A DNA stretch of 49,539 nt from an uncultured Psychrobacillus sp. Lineage in GTDB: Bacteria > Bacillota > Bacilli > Bacillales_A > Planococcaceae. The stretch lies in assembly GCA_934234185.1 (NCBI GenBank), contig CAKQHO010000014.1:1-49539 (forward strand), in the 5' to 3' direction. Below are positions 31,721 through 39,545 of the stretch, piece after piece. The notes under the pieces are model-generated. The model had not been told where the DNA came from, did not search any database, and saw only the letters and a list, made by a program, of their open reading frames with translations. The translations under genes were made by a program, and so were the position numbers. Position 1 is the stretch's first letter, and every line of letters starts with the position of its first letter.

Positions 31721-32347
31721 ATCGATATTCAATCGGTTAAAACATTAATGGAAATTAATGCAATGCAAACTTTAGGAAGTGTGAATAACGGACAAACCAC
31801 CTCTTCCTCTCTATTTTCTGAAATATTGGGCCAAGTGATAAGTGGAGAAAGTACTCCTACGGATGCGCTGTTTTATAATGGAGATTCTCCAGTATATGTA
31901 CCCGAAAATTGGAAAAATAAAAATGAATTTGCAATTAATCATTCAACTACTAATTATAACTCAACAAATCTCTCTGGAGATCTTACAGATATTATTAAAA
32001 AAGCCTCTGAAAAGTATCAGCTTCCTGAAAAGCTGATAGAAGCTGTCATTCGACAGGAATCCAACTTTAATCCTTTGGCTACTAGTCATGCAGGTGCACA
32101 AGGATTAATGCAGCTTATGCCAGGAACAGCAAAATTTTTAGGAGTACAAAACAGCCTTGATCCTGAACAAAACGTGATGGGTGGAGCAAAGTATTTAAGA
32201 CAGATGCTCGACCAGTTCGGAAGCATAGAAAAAGCACTTGCTGCTTACAATGCAGGACCAGGAACAGTCAAAAAATATGATGGAATACCACCATACAAAG
32301 AAACTGAAAACTATGTAAAGAAAGTACTAGGCAATTATTTAGCCTAG
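31721..32347 (+). CDS. Lytic transglycosylase YjbJ/CwlQ-like, probable non-ATG start
   Basis: A peptidoglycan lytic transglycosylase with a SLT domain in its C-terminal half: catalytic Glu in VIRQESNFNPLA, then HAGAQGLMQLMPGTA, and LAAYNAGPGTV. These are the standard SLT motifs I-III. The product is 199 aa when started at the ATG at 31748, but that ATG has no ribosome-binding site. The in-frame segment before it (IDIQSVKTLMEINAMQ) looks like the natural N-terminus of this family, and AAAGG lies 10 nt before the ATC at 31721, giving 208 aa. No classical signal peptide is seen. It follows yjbK directly and probably shares its promoter. Confidence 0.82.
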   Translation: MDIQSVKTLMEINAMQTLGSVNNGQTTSSSLFSEILGQVISGESTPTDALFYNGDSPVYVPENWKNKNEFAINHSTTNYNSTNLSGDLTDIIKKASEKYQLPEKLIEAVIRQESNFNPLATSHAGAQGLMQLMPGTAKFLGVQNSLDPEQNVMGGAKYLRQMLDQFGSIEKALAAYNAGPGTVKKYDGIPPYKETENYVKKVLGNYLA

Positions 32348-32350
32348 TAT

Positions 32351-32382
32351 AAAAGACGACCTTATCAGTGGTCGTTTTTTTA
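32351..32382 (+). terminator. Intrinsic terminator of yjbK-yjbJ
   Basis: ACGACC, an 8-nt loop and GGTCGT followed by six to seven T; flanking A/T pairs extend the stem. Confidence 0.75.
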
Positions 32383-32420
32383 TAGATGTCTCTACTTACA
32401 ATCTAATTGTTTGAGATATT

Positions 32421-32449
32421 TGTACTTGGTTGATAGAATGAGTATAGTG
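32421..32449 (+). promoter_or_regulatory. Sigma-A promoter of yjbI-spxH
   Basis: TTGTAC (32421-32426), a 17-nt spacer and TATAGT (32444-32449), 24 nt before the start codon of yjbI. Confidence 0.55.
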
Positions 32450-32472
32450 CTAAAGCAAAGGGGTATAACAAC

Positions 32473-32871
32473 ATGACACAAAAGCCGATCCTACCTTATG
32501 ATGAGCTAGGCGCAGAAAGACTTTCACTGCTTGTCGATACATTTTATAGTAAAGTAGCCAATCATCCGAAGCTAAAGCCAATCTTTCCAGAAGATTTAAC
32601 AGAGACTGCAAGGAAACAAAAACAATTTCTAACACAGTACCTTGGTGGTCCTAATATATATTCAGAAGAACATGGGCATCCTATGATGAAGATGCGACAT
32701 AACCGATTTCCAATTACCCCAGAAAGAGCTGAAGCTTGGCTGGCTTGTATGAGTGAAGCAATGGATGAAATCGGGTTAGATGGAAAACTACGCCATGATT
32801 TTTATAGAAGACTTGTTCTTACCGCCAACCACATGGTCAACCAATTGAGTCATGAGGAGGAAAAAATGTGA
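32473..32871 (+). CDS. yjbI: Group II truncated haemoglobin YjbI
   Basis: A 132-aa 2-on-2 globin. The proximal haem ligand is His 76 in MRHNRFPI, and the TYY-type Phe/Tyr pair (TFYSKVANHP) and W in EAWLACMSEAM fit group II truncated haemoglobins (trHbO). These bind O2 and have peroxidase-like activity. The ATG follows AAAGGGG. The stop overlaps the GTG of spxH (ATGTGA), so the two are coupled. In Bacillus this pair is conserved, and the globin has been linked to protection of SpxH from oxidation. Confidence 0.92.
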   Translation: MTQKPILPYDELGAERLSLLVDTFYSKVANHPKLKPIFPEDLTETARKQKQFLTQYLGGPNIYSEEHGHPMMKMRHNRFPITPERAEAWLACMSEAMDEIGLDGKLRHDFYRRLVLTANHMVNQLSHEEEKM

Positions 32872-33677
32872 CAAGAATACAAATTCCGGCAGAAGCGATC
32901 GCATCCCCCATTACTAACAAACCAATTGAAATGTATATTTTTCTCGACCCACTATGTTCAATTTGTTGGGATATGCAACCAATTCTTCGGAAGTTGCAAG
33001 TAGAATACGGTCAGTATTTTACCATTCGAACAGTTTTAAGTACGCAGCTAAATAAGCTAAATACTGTTTGCCACATGTCAGATGATAGTAAAAAATTAAA
33101 TTACCCCATACAAGAGCATTCGGCTTTACCATCTATCGCTTTTAAAGCAGCAGAGTTCCAAGGGAAGAAAGCAGCACAGCGTTTTCTTGATAAAATTCAA
33201 GAATATTTTTTTCTCCAAACAAAAAATGTCACTTCCTATTCTGTGCTCAAAGAGCTAGCAATAGAAGCGAACCTGGACATTGAAGAATTTATTTGTGATT
33301 TTCAATCCAATGAATGTGCACGTTCCTTTCAAAGTGATTTATCCATTTCAAGAGAAATGGAAGTTAACTCCTTCCCTACCATCGTCTTCTTTAATGAAAA
33401 TATTGAAGATGAAGGCATTAAAGTATCCGGCATTTATCCATACAATATTTACGTACAAATCTTACAGGAAATGCTTTATGATGTTCCAAAAAAACAAAAT
33501 CCTCCACGCCTAGAAAAACTATTTGAACGTTTTAATTCTGTTACAACAAGTGAGGTAGCTGATTATTACAACTTAACTGAGCAACAAGCAGAGTGCGAAT
33601 TAAAAAAGCTAGTCTTACTTCAAAAAATAGAAAGAATCAAATTACCAAATCTAGTATTATGGCGTTTTAAAAAATAG
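32868..33677 (+). CDS. spxH: SpxH (YjbH), ClpXP adaptor for Spx degradation
   Basis: A 269-aa DsbA-like thioredoxin-fold protein with CSIC (Cys 30 and Cys 33) in the active-site position. It binds the C-terminus of Spx and delivers it to ClpXP, keeping the disulfide-stress regulator low in unstressed cells. Conserved regions include FLDPLCSICWDMQP, HSALPSIAFKAAEFQG and VNSFPTIVFF. The start is a GTG overlapping the yjbI stop, with AGGAGGAAAAA upstream. Its substrate Spx is encoded 7 kb to the right in this window. Confidence 0.93.
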   Translation: MTRIQIPAEAIASPITNKPIEMYIFLDPLCSICWDMQPILRKLQVEYGQYFTIRTVLSTQLNKLNTVCHMSDDSKKLNYPIQEHSALPSIAFKAAEFQGKKAAQRFLDKIQEYFFLQTKNVTSYSVLKELAIEANLDIEEFICDFQSNECARSFQSDLSISREMEVNSFPTIVFFNENIEDEGIKVSGIYPYNIYVQILQEMLYDVPKKQNPPRLEKLFERFNSVTTSEVADYYNLTEQQAECELKKLVLLQKIERIKLPNLVLWRFKK

Positions 33678-33689
33678 ATAAAAATATAG

Positions 33690-33735
33690 AAACTGTAAAC
33701 AAGCAAGTTTTACTAGCTGTTTACAGTTTTTTTTT
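33690..33735 (+). terminator. Intrinsic terminator of yjbI-spxH
   Basis: AAACTGTAAACA and TGTTTACAGTTT form the stem, followed by a long T-run. Confidence 0.85.
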
Positions 33736-33772
33736 ATTTAACATAGCAAGGATCGATTCTTATATAAAAATA

Positions 33773-33935
33773 GATGGGAAGATAAAAACATTTGCGGATT
33801 ATAAATAATTACTTGCATAGCAGTGGTAGTACTGGAAGTAACGAGGGTAATCAAGCTATTATACTTTTATAGTATTGGATACTTAAAGCAAAAAAGAAAA
33901 AGCCCTTTCCTCTAGATGGAAAGGGCTTTTTACAA
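33773..33935 (+). ncRNA. Candidate small RNA with terminator
   Basis: TTAACA (33738-33743), 17 nt and TATATA (33761-33766) could start a transcript of about 160 nt. It would end in the strong stem AAAAAGCCCTTTCC/GGAAAGGGCTTTTT at 33897-33931. No credible reading frame with a ribosome-binding site is inside. The hairpin has T-runs on both strands, so it could also stop leftward transcription. This is a prediction without conservation evidence. Confidence 0.3.
33897..33931. terminator. Strong bidirectional terminator-like hairpin
   Basis: The stem AAAAAGCCCTTTCC/GGAAAGGGCTTTTT is perfect, with a 7-nt loop. It is 220 bp beyond the spxH terminator and not next to any annotated gene. Confidence 0.75.
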
Positions 33936-33950
33936 AGGGGATGGGAGAAA

Positions 33951-34013
33951 TGTTCACGTTCAAACAAAGGGGTGTATGTTATCTTGTGATTTATTTCACA
34001 CTCTTACTTTAGC
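33951..34013 (+). CDS. Possible 20-aa hydrophobic micro-ORF
   Basis: An ATG after GGGGATGGGAGAA opens a 20-codon frame beginning MFTFKQRG with a hydrophobic end (YLVIYFTLLL). The spacing of GGGAG is too short and GGGG is too far for an ideal ribosome-binding site. It lies downstream of the strong hairpin. It could be chance; I list it because its composition resembles small membrane peptides. Confidence 0.2.
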
Positions 34014-34070
34014 ACGCTCAAGCAACAAATTCAATACTTTGTGTTTTAATTCACAAATTCGTCAAACTCT

Positions 34071-34390
34071 CCACGAAATGCGGAAGCGCCTGTTCTGCCC
34101 CGACAAGCAAATGGGAGACGGTGAGGAGGCAGCTCCTTAGCCACCGCAGCCGGATCACATTTGACTCGAGGGGCAAGGCGCTGGAGCTGGACACCACGAA
34201 ATGCGGAAGCGCCTGTTCTGCCCCGACAAGCAAATGAGAGACGGTGAGGAGGCAGCTCTTCAGCCACCGCAGCCGGATCACATTTGACTCGAGGGGCAAG
34301 GCGCTGGAGCTGGACACCACGAAATGCGGAAGCGCCTGTTCTGCCCCGAAAAGCAAATGAGAGACGGTGAGGAGGCAGCTCCTTAGCCAC
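34071..34390 (+). repeat. Tandem array of a 123-bp structured repeat (2.6 units)
   Basis: Units begin at CCACGAAATGCGG (34071, 34194, 34317); the period is exactly 123 bp and units differ at only a few positions. The third unit is cut after the inner hairpin. Within a unit the arms pair in three nested layers: AGCGCC/TGCCCC with GGGGCA/AGGCGCT (outer), CAAATG with CATTTG (middle), and CGGTG/AGGAG with CTCCT/CACCG (inner). A unit can therefore fold as one long imperfect hairpin, as RNA or single-stranded DNA. The same element is found at 15385-15552 and, decayed, at 12437-12555 and about 42655-42706. Confidence 0.9.
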
Positions 34391-34404
34391 TTTAAAAGCG
34401 ACGA

Positions 34405-34448
34405 TATAAAAAGCGAGTATGTGAATGACTTGCGTTCACATACTCGCT
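34405..34448 (-). terminator. Intrinsic terminator of the first pepF gene
   Basis: On the minus strand, the perfect 14-bp stem AGCGAGTATGTGAA/TTCACATACTCGCT is followed by TTTTTATA. Confidence 0.9.
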
Positions 34449-34498
34449 AATATTATTACTTACGTTTATTTCAAACAATATCATTACTCATCTTAAAA

Positions 34499-36313
34499 TT
34501 AGCTTAACAATGCTTCTAATTCATTCAATTTTTCCTCAAATACTTTACATGCCTCTTCTATCGGACTAGCAGTATTCATGTCAACTCCAGCATTCTTCAG
34601 TACTTCGATTGGATAATTAGAACGTCCAGCTTTCAGGAATTGGTTAATATATCTTTCAACAGCTGGCTCGCCTTCAGATAATATTTGATTGCTTAACGCT
34701 GTTGCAGCGCTTAAACCTGTTGCATATTGATAGACATAATAATTGTAATAGAAATGAGGAATTCTTGCCCACTCGAGACCAATTTGCTCGTCAATGACAA
34801 TATCGTCCCCAAAGTACTTTTTGTTTAGATCATAATAAACCTCTGTCAGCTTATCCGCTGTAAGTGCTTCCCCTTTTTGATCTAGCTGATGAATCATATG
34901 TTCAAATTCAGCAAACATCGTTTGGCGGAATACCGTTCCTCTGAAGCCTTCTAGCCAATGGTTAAGCAAATAAATACGTTTTTTCTGATCATCAATTGTT
35001 TTTAATAGATAATCATTTAATAACGCTTCATTACATGTAGAGGCAACTTCAGCAACGAAAATGCTATAGCTTCCATACACATATGGCTGGTTAGCTCTTG
35101 TGTAATAGCTATGCATACTATGTCCAAATTCATGTGCTAAAGTGAATAAGTTATTCACATTATCCTGCCAGTTCATTAAAATATATGGATTTGTACCATA
35201 GGTTCCAGATGAATAAGCACCTGAGCGTTTACCTTTCGTTTCTACCACATCTACCCAGTGGCTATCTAAGCCCTTTTTCACAGTAGACATGTATTCCTCA
35301 CCAAGTGGCTCAAAGCTTGCTAGCATCGTTTTACAGGCTTCCTCATACGTGTATTTCATGTCTGCTTCCTTCACAAGGGGCGTATAAAGATCCCACATAT
35401 GAAGTTCGTCTACACCCAACACTTTTTTACGTAAGCTAACATATTTATGGAGCAGATGTAAATTTTTATTAACTGTACTTACTAAATTATCATAGACCGA
35501 TTCTGGGATATGGTTATTTGATAAGGCTGCCTCTCTTGCAGAAGCATAATTTCTAACTTGTGCTTCGACATTATTTGATTTTATATTTCCGCTTAACGTA
35601 GAGGCAAATGTATTACGGAACTTCCCGTACGTGTCATACATTGCTTTAAATGCATCTTCTCGTACTCTTCTATCTTCACTTTCCAGCATACGACTATAGC
35701 GACCATGCGTTAGCTGGACTTCGTTGCCTTCCTCATCTTTAATAGATGGAAACTCTAAATCAGCATTATTCAATTTACCAAAGGTATTAGCAGAGGCACC
35801 ACTAACCTCAGAGAACTGGGCTAATATTGCCTCCTGTTCCTGGGATAGAACATGAGGACGTTCCTTATTAATTTCTTCTAAAAGCTGTTTGTAAAGTTGT
35901 AAGTCGTTGCTTTCTTCTAAGTACTCTTCTATTTTTGATTCTTCCAATGATAAAATCTCAGGCACTACAAAAGATAACTCAGTAGACACCTTTGTAAATA
36001 ATGAAGAAATACGACTTTCCATTGCTTGATAAGTACCATTCGCAGTATCTTGATCATGCTTCAAGTGCGCATAGGTATATAACTTACGTAAGCGTCTTGT
36101 AAGCTCATCTTGATAAGTGAAAACAGCTAGTAATGACTCCGCACCATTTCCAATCGTTCCTTGGAATGAGGAAGCTTTTTTCGACAAAGCGGAAACCTCT
36201 TGAAACTCTTTATCCCAACTAGCATCGTCAGGAAAAATGTCTTCAAGATTCCACGTTAAATGTTCCTCTACTTCTTCTCGAGTAAGGATTTTATTTTTTG
36301 TATCAGCTGACAA
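34499..36313 (-). CDS. pepF: Oligoendopeptidase F (PepF, M3 family), copy 1
   Basis: A 604-aa cytosolic zinc metallopeptidase cleaving peptides of roughly 7-17 residues. The zinc site HEFGH is at about 394-398 (LFTLAHEFGHSMHSYY), with the downstream Glu ligand in FVAEVASTCNEALL. The N-terminal TREEVEEHLTWNLEDIF and full length are typical. The start is a TTG 6 nt after GGGGAG. It corresponds in position to yjbG/pepF of B. subtilis next to spxH and coiA, and lies 139 bp downstream of a close paralogue. It likely degrades peptides imported by Opp. Confidence 0.95.
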   Translation of the reverse strand: MSADTKNKILTREEVEEHLTWNLEDIFPDDASWDKEFQEVSALSKKASSFQGTIGNGAESLLAVFTYQDELTRRLRKLYTYAHLKHDQDTANGTYQAMESRISSLFTKVSTELSFVVPEILSLEESKIEEYLEESNDLQLYKQLLEEINKERPHVLSQEQEAILAQFSEVSGASANTFGKLNNADLEFPSIKDEEGNEVQLTHGRYSRMLESEDRRVREDAFKAMYDTYGKFRNTFASTLSGNIKSNNVEAQVRNYASAREAALSNNHIPESVYDNLVSTVNKNLHLLHKYVSLRKKVLGVDELHMWDLYTPLVKEADMKYTYEEACKTMLASFEPLGEEYMSTVKKGLDSHWVDVVETKGKRSGAYSSGTYGTNPYILMNWQDNVNNLFTLAHEFGHSMHSYYTRANQPYVYGSYSIFVAEVASTCNEALLNDYLLKTIDDQKKRIYLLNHWLEGFRGTVFRQTMFAEFEHMIHQLDQKGEALTADKLTEVYYDLNKKYFGDDIVIDEQIGLEWARIPHFYYNYYVYQYATGLSAATALSNQILSEGEPAVERYINQFLKAGRSNYPIEVLKNAGVDMNTASPIEEACKVFEEKLNELEALLS

Positions 36314-36452
36314 TCAGAACTCCCCTTCCAAACTTTAAAATCTAATCACATACTATTTTCTCAATTTTCTGGTCTTTATGCAAGGAAATGATAGTAAAGA
36401 AGCCATTGCCTCTCGATAAATTTCTAAATAGCGTCTTCTTAAATTTTCCTGA

Positions 36453-38267
36453 TTAGCTTAACAGCTCAGCTAACTCATTTAATTTTTCCTCAAACACTCG
36501 AAGAACTTCTTCAATAGGAGAAGCTGTATTCATATCTACCCCGGCCTGTTTCAGTACTTCAATAGGATAATTGGAGCATCCAGATTTCAGGAAATTATTT
36601 ATATAACGTTCTACTGCCGGCTTTCCTTCCGATAGAATCTGGTTGCTTAAAGCACCTGCAGCTACCATTCCAGTAGCATATTGGTAAAGGTAGAAGTTGT
36701 AATAGAAATGCGGGATTCTAGCCCATTCCATACAACCTTCTTCTTCAATCACCAAATCATCCCCGAAATATTTTTTATTTAAGTTAGAATAGATTTCTGT
36801 AAGCTTATCAGCAGTAAGTGCTTCCCCCTCTTGATCCATTTTATGGATTGTATGCTCGAATTCTGCAAACAGGGTTTGACGGAAGATAGTTCCTCTTAAC
36901 GTTTCCAACCAATGGTTAAGTAAATAAATACGTTTTTGAGGATCTGTGGTAATCTTTAGTAGATGATCACTTAACAAGGCTTCGTTACATGTGGAAGCCA
37001 CCTCGGCAACAAAAGTGGTGTAATCTCCATATACAAACGGCTGATTCGCCCCCGTATAATAGCTATGAAGACTATGTCCAAATTCATGTGCTAATGTAAA
37101 CAAGTTATTAACATCATCTTGCCAATTCATTAAGATGTATGGGTGAATTCCATAAATTCCTGCTGAATATGCTCCTGAACGCTTTCCTTTTGTCTCTACA
37201 ACATCTACCCAGCCATTTTCAAGTCCCTTCTTTACAATAGAAACATATTCTTTTCCAAGGGGTTCGAAGCTCTCCAGCATAATATTACAGGCTTCCTCGT
37301 AAGTAAATTTCATATTTGCTTCTTTTACTAAAGGGGCGTTGATATCCCACATATGAAGCTCATCTACTCCTAGTATCTTTTTTCGCAAGCCAACATATTT
37401 ATGAAGAAGATGTAAGTTTTCATTTACAGTACCAACTAGATTGTCATAGACTGTTTCTGGAATATGGTTCTCAGATAATGCCGCTTCCCTTGCAGAAGTA
37501 TAATTTCTAACCAGTGCCTTCACATTATTAGACTTCACATTTCCACTTAATGTAGAAGCAAATGTATTTCGAAATTTTTTATAAGTGTTAAAGAGAGCTT
37601 TGTAAGCATCTTCTCGTACTCTTCTATCCTCACTCTCTATGAAACGGTTATAGCGACCTTGAGTTAGCTGCACTTCCTTACCGTTCTCATCTATTATAGA
37701 TGGAAACTCCAAATCTGCCTCATTCAGTTTACTAAATGTATTTTCAGATGCACCTGCAACCTGGGAGAAATTAGCTAATAATGCTTCCTGATCTCTAGAA
37801 AGAATATGAGGACGCTTTTTATTAATCTCCTCCAGATGCTGTTTGTATAGTCCAAGATCTCCATTTTCGTTTAAATAAGCTTCTATTCTAGATACATCAA
37901 GCGATAATATTTCTGGTTCTATAAAAGACAGCTCAGTAAAAACTTTTACTTGTAAGGACAAACTGCGACTTTCCATTGCCTGAAAAGTACCATTTTCAGT
38001 ATCCTGATCATGTCGCATACGTGCAAAGGCATAGAGCTTTCCTATCCGGTAAAAAACCTCATCTTTATATCTCAATACTTCTAGTAATGCGACTGCATCC
38101 TCTTTAATAGTACCTTGAAAAGAAGTCGCCTTATTTAATAAAAGAGAAACTTCTTCAAACTCTTTCTCCCATTGTTCATTGCTAGAAAATATATTTTCTA
38201 GCTTCCATTTTAAAGTATCCTCTACTTCTTCTCTAATGGGAATTTTATTTATAATATTTTCCGTCAA
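36453..38267 (-). CDS. Oligoendopeptidase F (PepF, M3 family), copy 2
   Basis: A tandem paralogue of the adjacent PepF with exactly the same length, 604 aa, and the same catalytic position (HEFGH at about 394-398, LFTLAHEFGHSLHSYY, and FVAEVASTCNEALL). The two align without gaps by eye and are well over half identical, with differences spread along the protein. This is an old duplication rather than a recent one. The start is also a TTG, 8 nt after AAGGGG. No clear terminator separates the copies, so co-transcription is possible. It lies 46 bp after coiA. Confidence 0.93.
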   Translation of the reverse strand: MTENIINKIPIREEVEDTLKWKLENIFSSNEQWEKEFEEVSLLLNKATSFQGTIKEDAVALLEVLRYKDEVFYRIGKLYAFARMRHDQDTENGTFQAMESRSLSLQVKVFTELSFIEPEILSLDVSRIEAYLNENGDLGLYKQHLEEINKKRPHILSRDQEALLANFSQVAGASENTFSKLNEADLEFPSIIDENGKEVQLTQGRYNRFIESEDRRVREDAYKALFNTYKKFRNTFASTLSGNVKSNNVKALVRNYTSAREAALSENHIPETVYDNLVGTVNENLHLLHKYVGLRKKILGVDELHMWDINAPLVKEANMKFTYEEACNIMLESFEPLGKEYVSIVKKGLENGWVDVVETKGKRSGAYSAGIYGIHPYILMNWQDDVNNLFTLAHEFGHSLHSYYTGANQPFVYGDYTTFVAEVASTCNEALLSDHLLKITTDPQKRIYLLNHWLETLRGTIFRQTLFAEFEHTIHKMDQEGEALTADKLTEIYSNLNKKYFGDDLVIEEEGCMEWARIPHFYYNFYLYQYATGMVAAGALSNQILSEGKPAVERYINNFLKSGCSNYPIEVLKQAGVDMNTASPIEEVLRVFEEKLNELAELLS

Positions 38268-38313
38268 CTAATTAACCCCTTCCATTTAATGGTATACAAT
38301 CAAATCTATTTTC

Positions 38314-39441
38314 TCAATATTCTGTTCTATTAGCAAGAAAATGTTTGTAAACTAATTCTTCCATTCTTTGGTTATTTGCTTGCCAATTTAAAAAATTTCC
38401 TTCTCTGCTTATTAAGATATTAATAAGTAATTCAGAGTATGATTTAATTGCTTCCATTTTATATTTCGTACGGTTCTCCGTGTTACCAAATTCCTTCAAA
38501 AAGATGTCACATAGAGATAAACTCACTTCCTCTAAAGCCAAGCCCTTTCTATCAAGAAAATCTAACCAAGCTAGCTGCCATTCACATGCGTGCAACGTGA
38601 AACTTCTAGCATTTAGCGTTGGGATGCCTATAAAGCTTGGCAGTGCAGTTGGAGATACACCATACTGATAACAGATTCTTAAAAAGGAGGATTGAATCCC
38701 CTTTGTATTGTAATAATATAAATGATGAAGGTGAGTAATACGTTTTTTGGCATAGAGATTCAAGAAGCCCTTAAATTCAGGAAAGGATAGGCTTTTTACA
38801 GCAGCAAAAGGCCATGTTTGAGAGTGAATAGGTAACTCATCAACTTTTCCTATAAAAGTATTTGATTTTATATGAATTAAATTTGAGAGGTAATAAAAGG
38901 TTCTATTTTTAGGAGAATATGTTATTAACGTATTGGAAGAAATAAAGGATTGTTGGAAGGTTGATAGTTTGAGGATATCCATACCACTTTTCCATGAGGA
39001 GCTTAGCAAAATCCAGATTGGAGTAATGGACATAGATAGATAACCATCATTTCTTTCGTTAACACGGTGAATAGGTATAGTACTACACTGGAACTCGATG
39101 GCAAATTGCTTCTCATTAAAATCAAATAATATATCTGGTCTTTGCTGAATATTAGCAATATAACCTTCTAATTGAGCATTATTAATTGTTCTTCTAAAAA
39201 ATCCGTATAGCTGTATTTTCCCACTAATATGAGTATCACTTTCGCCTTCTGAAAAATAAGAGCAGTCTGAATAGTGCCGATGTGCAAAATGTGGAATTTT
39301 TACTTGTCCCATTTTAAAAGAAACTTCTTCTTTACAATGGGGACAATAAAATTTATGCATTCTTTTTAATTCTTTCAACCTGTTTGGAGATAGTGTTGAC
39401 GGTATAATTATTTCTCCGTTTTCTATTGTAGCTAATAAAAT
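38314..39441 (-). CDS. coiA: Competence protein CoiA, apparent ATT start
   Basis: A 375-aa CoiA-family protein of the competence nuclease/helper group. The N-terminal zinc-finger-like FYCPHCKEEVSFKMGQVKIPHFAH is followed by a PD-(D/E)xK-type nuclease core (QRPDILFDF, FAIEFQCSTIPIHRV) and a helical C-terminal part. The usual in-frame TTG (39378) leaves the product without the family's N-terminus and has no ribosome-binding site. The frame continues upstream through MLLATIENGEIIIP-like sequence to an ATT (39439-39441), exactly 9 nt after GGAGG. That residue pattern matches other CoiA N-termini. CoiA aids processing of incoming DNA during transformation. Confidence 0.85.
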   Translation of the reverse strand: MLLATIENGEIIIPSTLSPNRLKELKRMHKFYCPHCKEEVSFKMGQVKIPHFAHRHYSDCSYFSEGESDTHISGKIQLYGFFRRTINNAQLEGYIANIQQRPDILFDFNEKQFAIEFQCSTIPIHRVNERNDGYLSMSITPIWILLSSSWKSGMDILKLSTFQQSFISSNTLITYSPKNRTFYYLSNLIHIKSNTFIGKVDELPIHSQTWPFAAVKSLSFPEFKGFLNLYAKKRITHLHHLYYYNTKGIQSSFLRICYQYGVSPTALPSFIGIPTLNARSFTLHACEWQLAWLDFLDRKGLALEEVSLSLCDIFLKEFGNTENRTKYKMEAIKSYSELLINILISREGNFLNWQANNQRMEELVYKHFLANRTEY

Positions 39442-39513
39442 TTGGATTTCCCTCCTTTTGCCTATTTCAAAGTATATGGAAAATTCATGCTAACTACATT
39501 ATTCTACACATAC

Positions 39514-39545
39514 AAAAAAAAAACCTTCTTTTCAGAAGGCTTTTT
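39514..39545 (-). terminator. Intrinsic terminator of mecA
   Basis: On the minus strand, AAAGCCTTCT, a GAAA loop and AGAAGGTTT are followed by a run of T. Confidence 0.85.

Larger units (their letters stand above)
33678..34498. other. Long intergenic region with repeat array and possible small RNA
   Basis: This 821-bp region holds, from left to right, the spxH terminator, a promoter-like TTAACA-17-TATATA (33738-33766), a strong hairpin (33897-33931), a possible 20-codon micro-ORF (33951-34013), the tandem repeat array (34071-34390) and the pepF terminator (34412-34448). No conventional protein gene is present. The minus-strand frames across the array are artefacts of the repeat. Confidence 0.7.

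Noticed and set aside
34046..34390. A 114-codon minus-strand frame with internal protein repeats
   Set aside because: It is only the 123-bp repeat read through. Because 123 is a multiple of three, the frame stays open from unit to unit. There is no ribosome-binding site, and a second overlapping frame is open for the same reason.
34071..34390. CRISPR array
   Set aside because: The units are 123 bp long and contiguous. There are no unique spacers of 30-40 bp and no cas genes.
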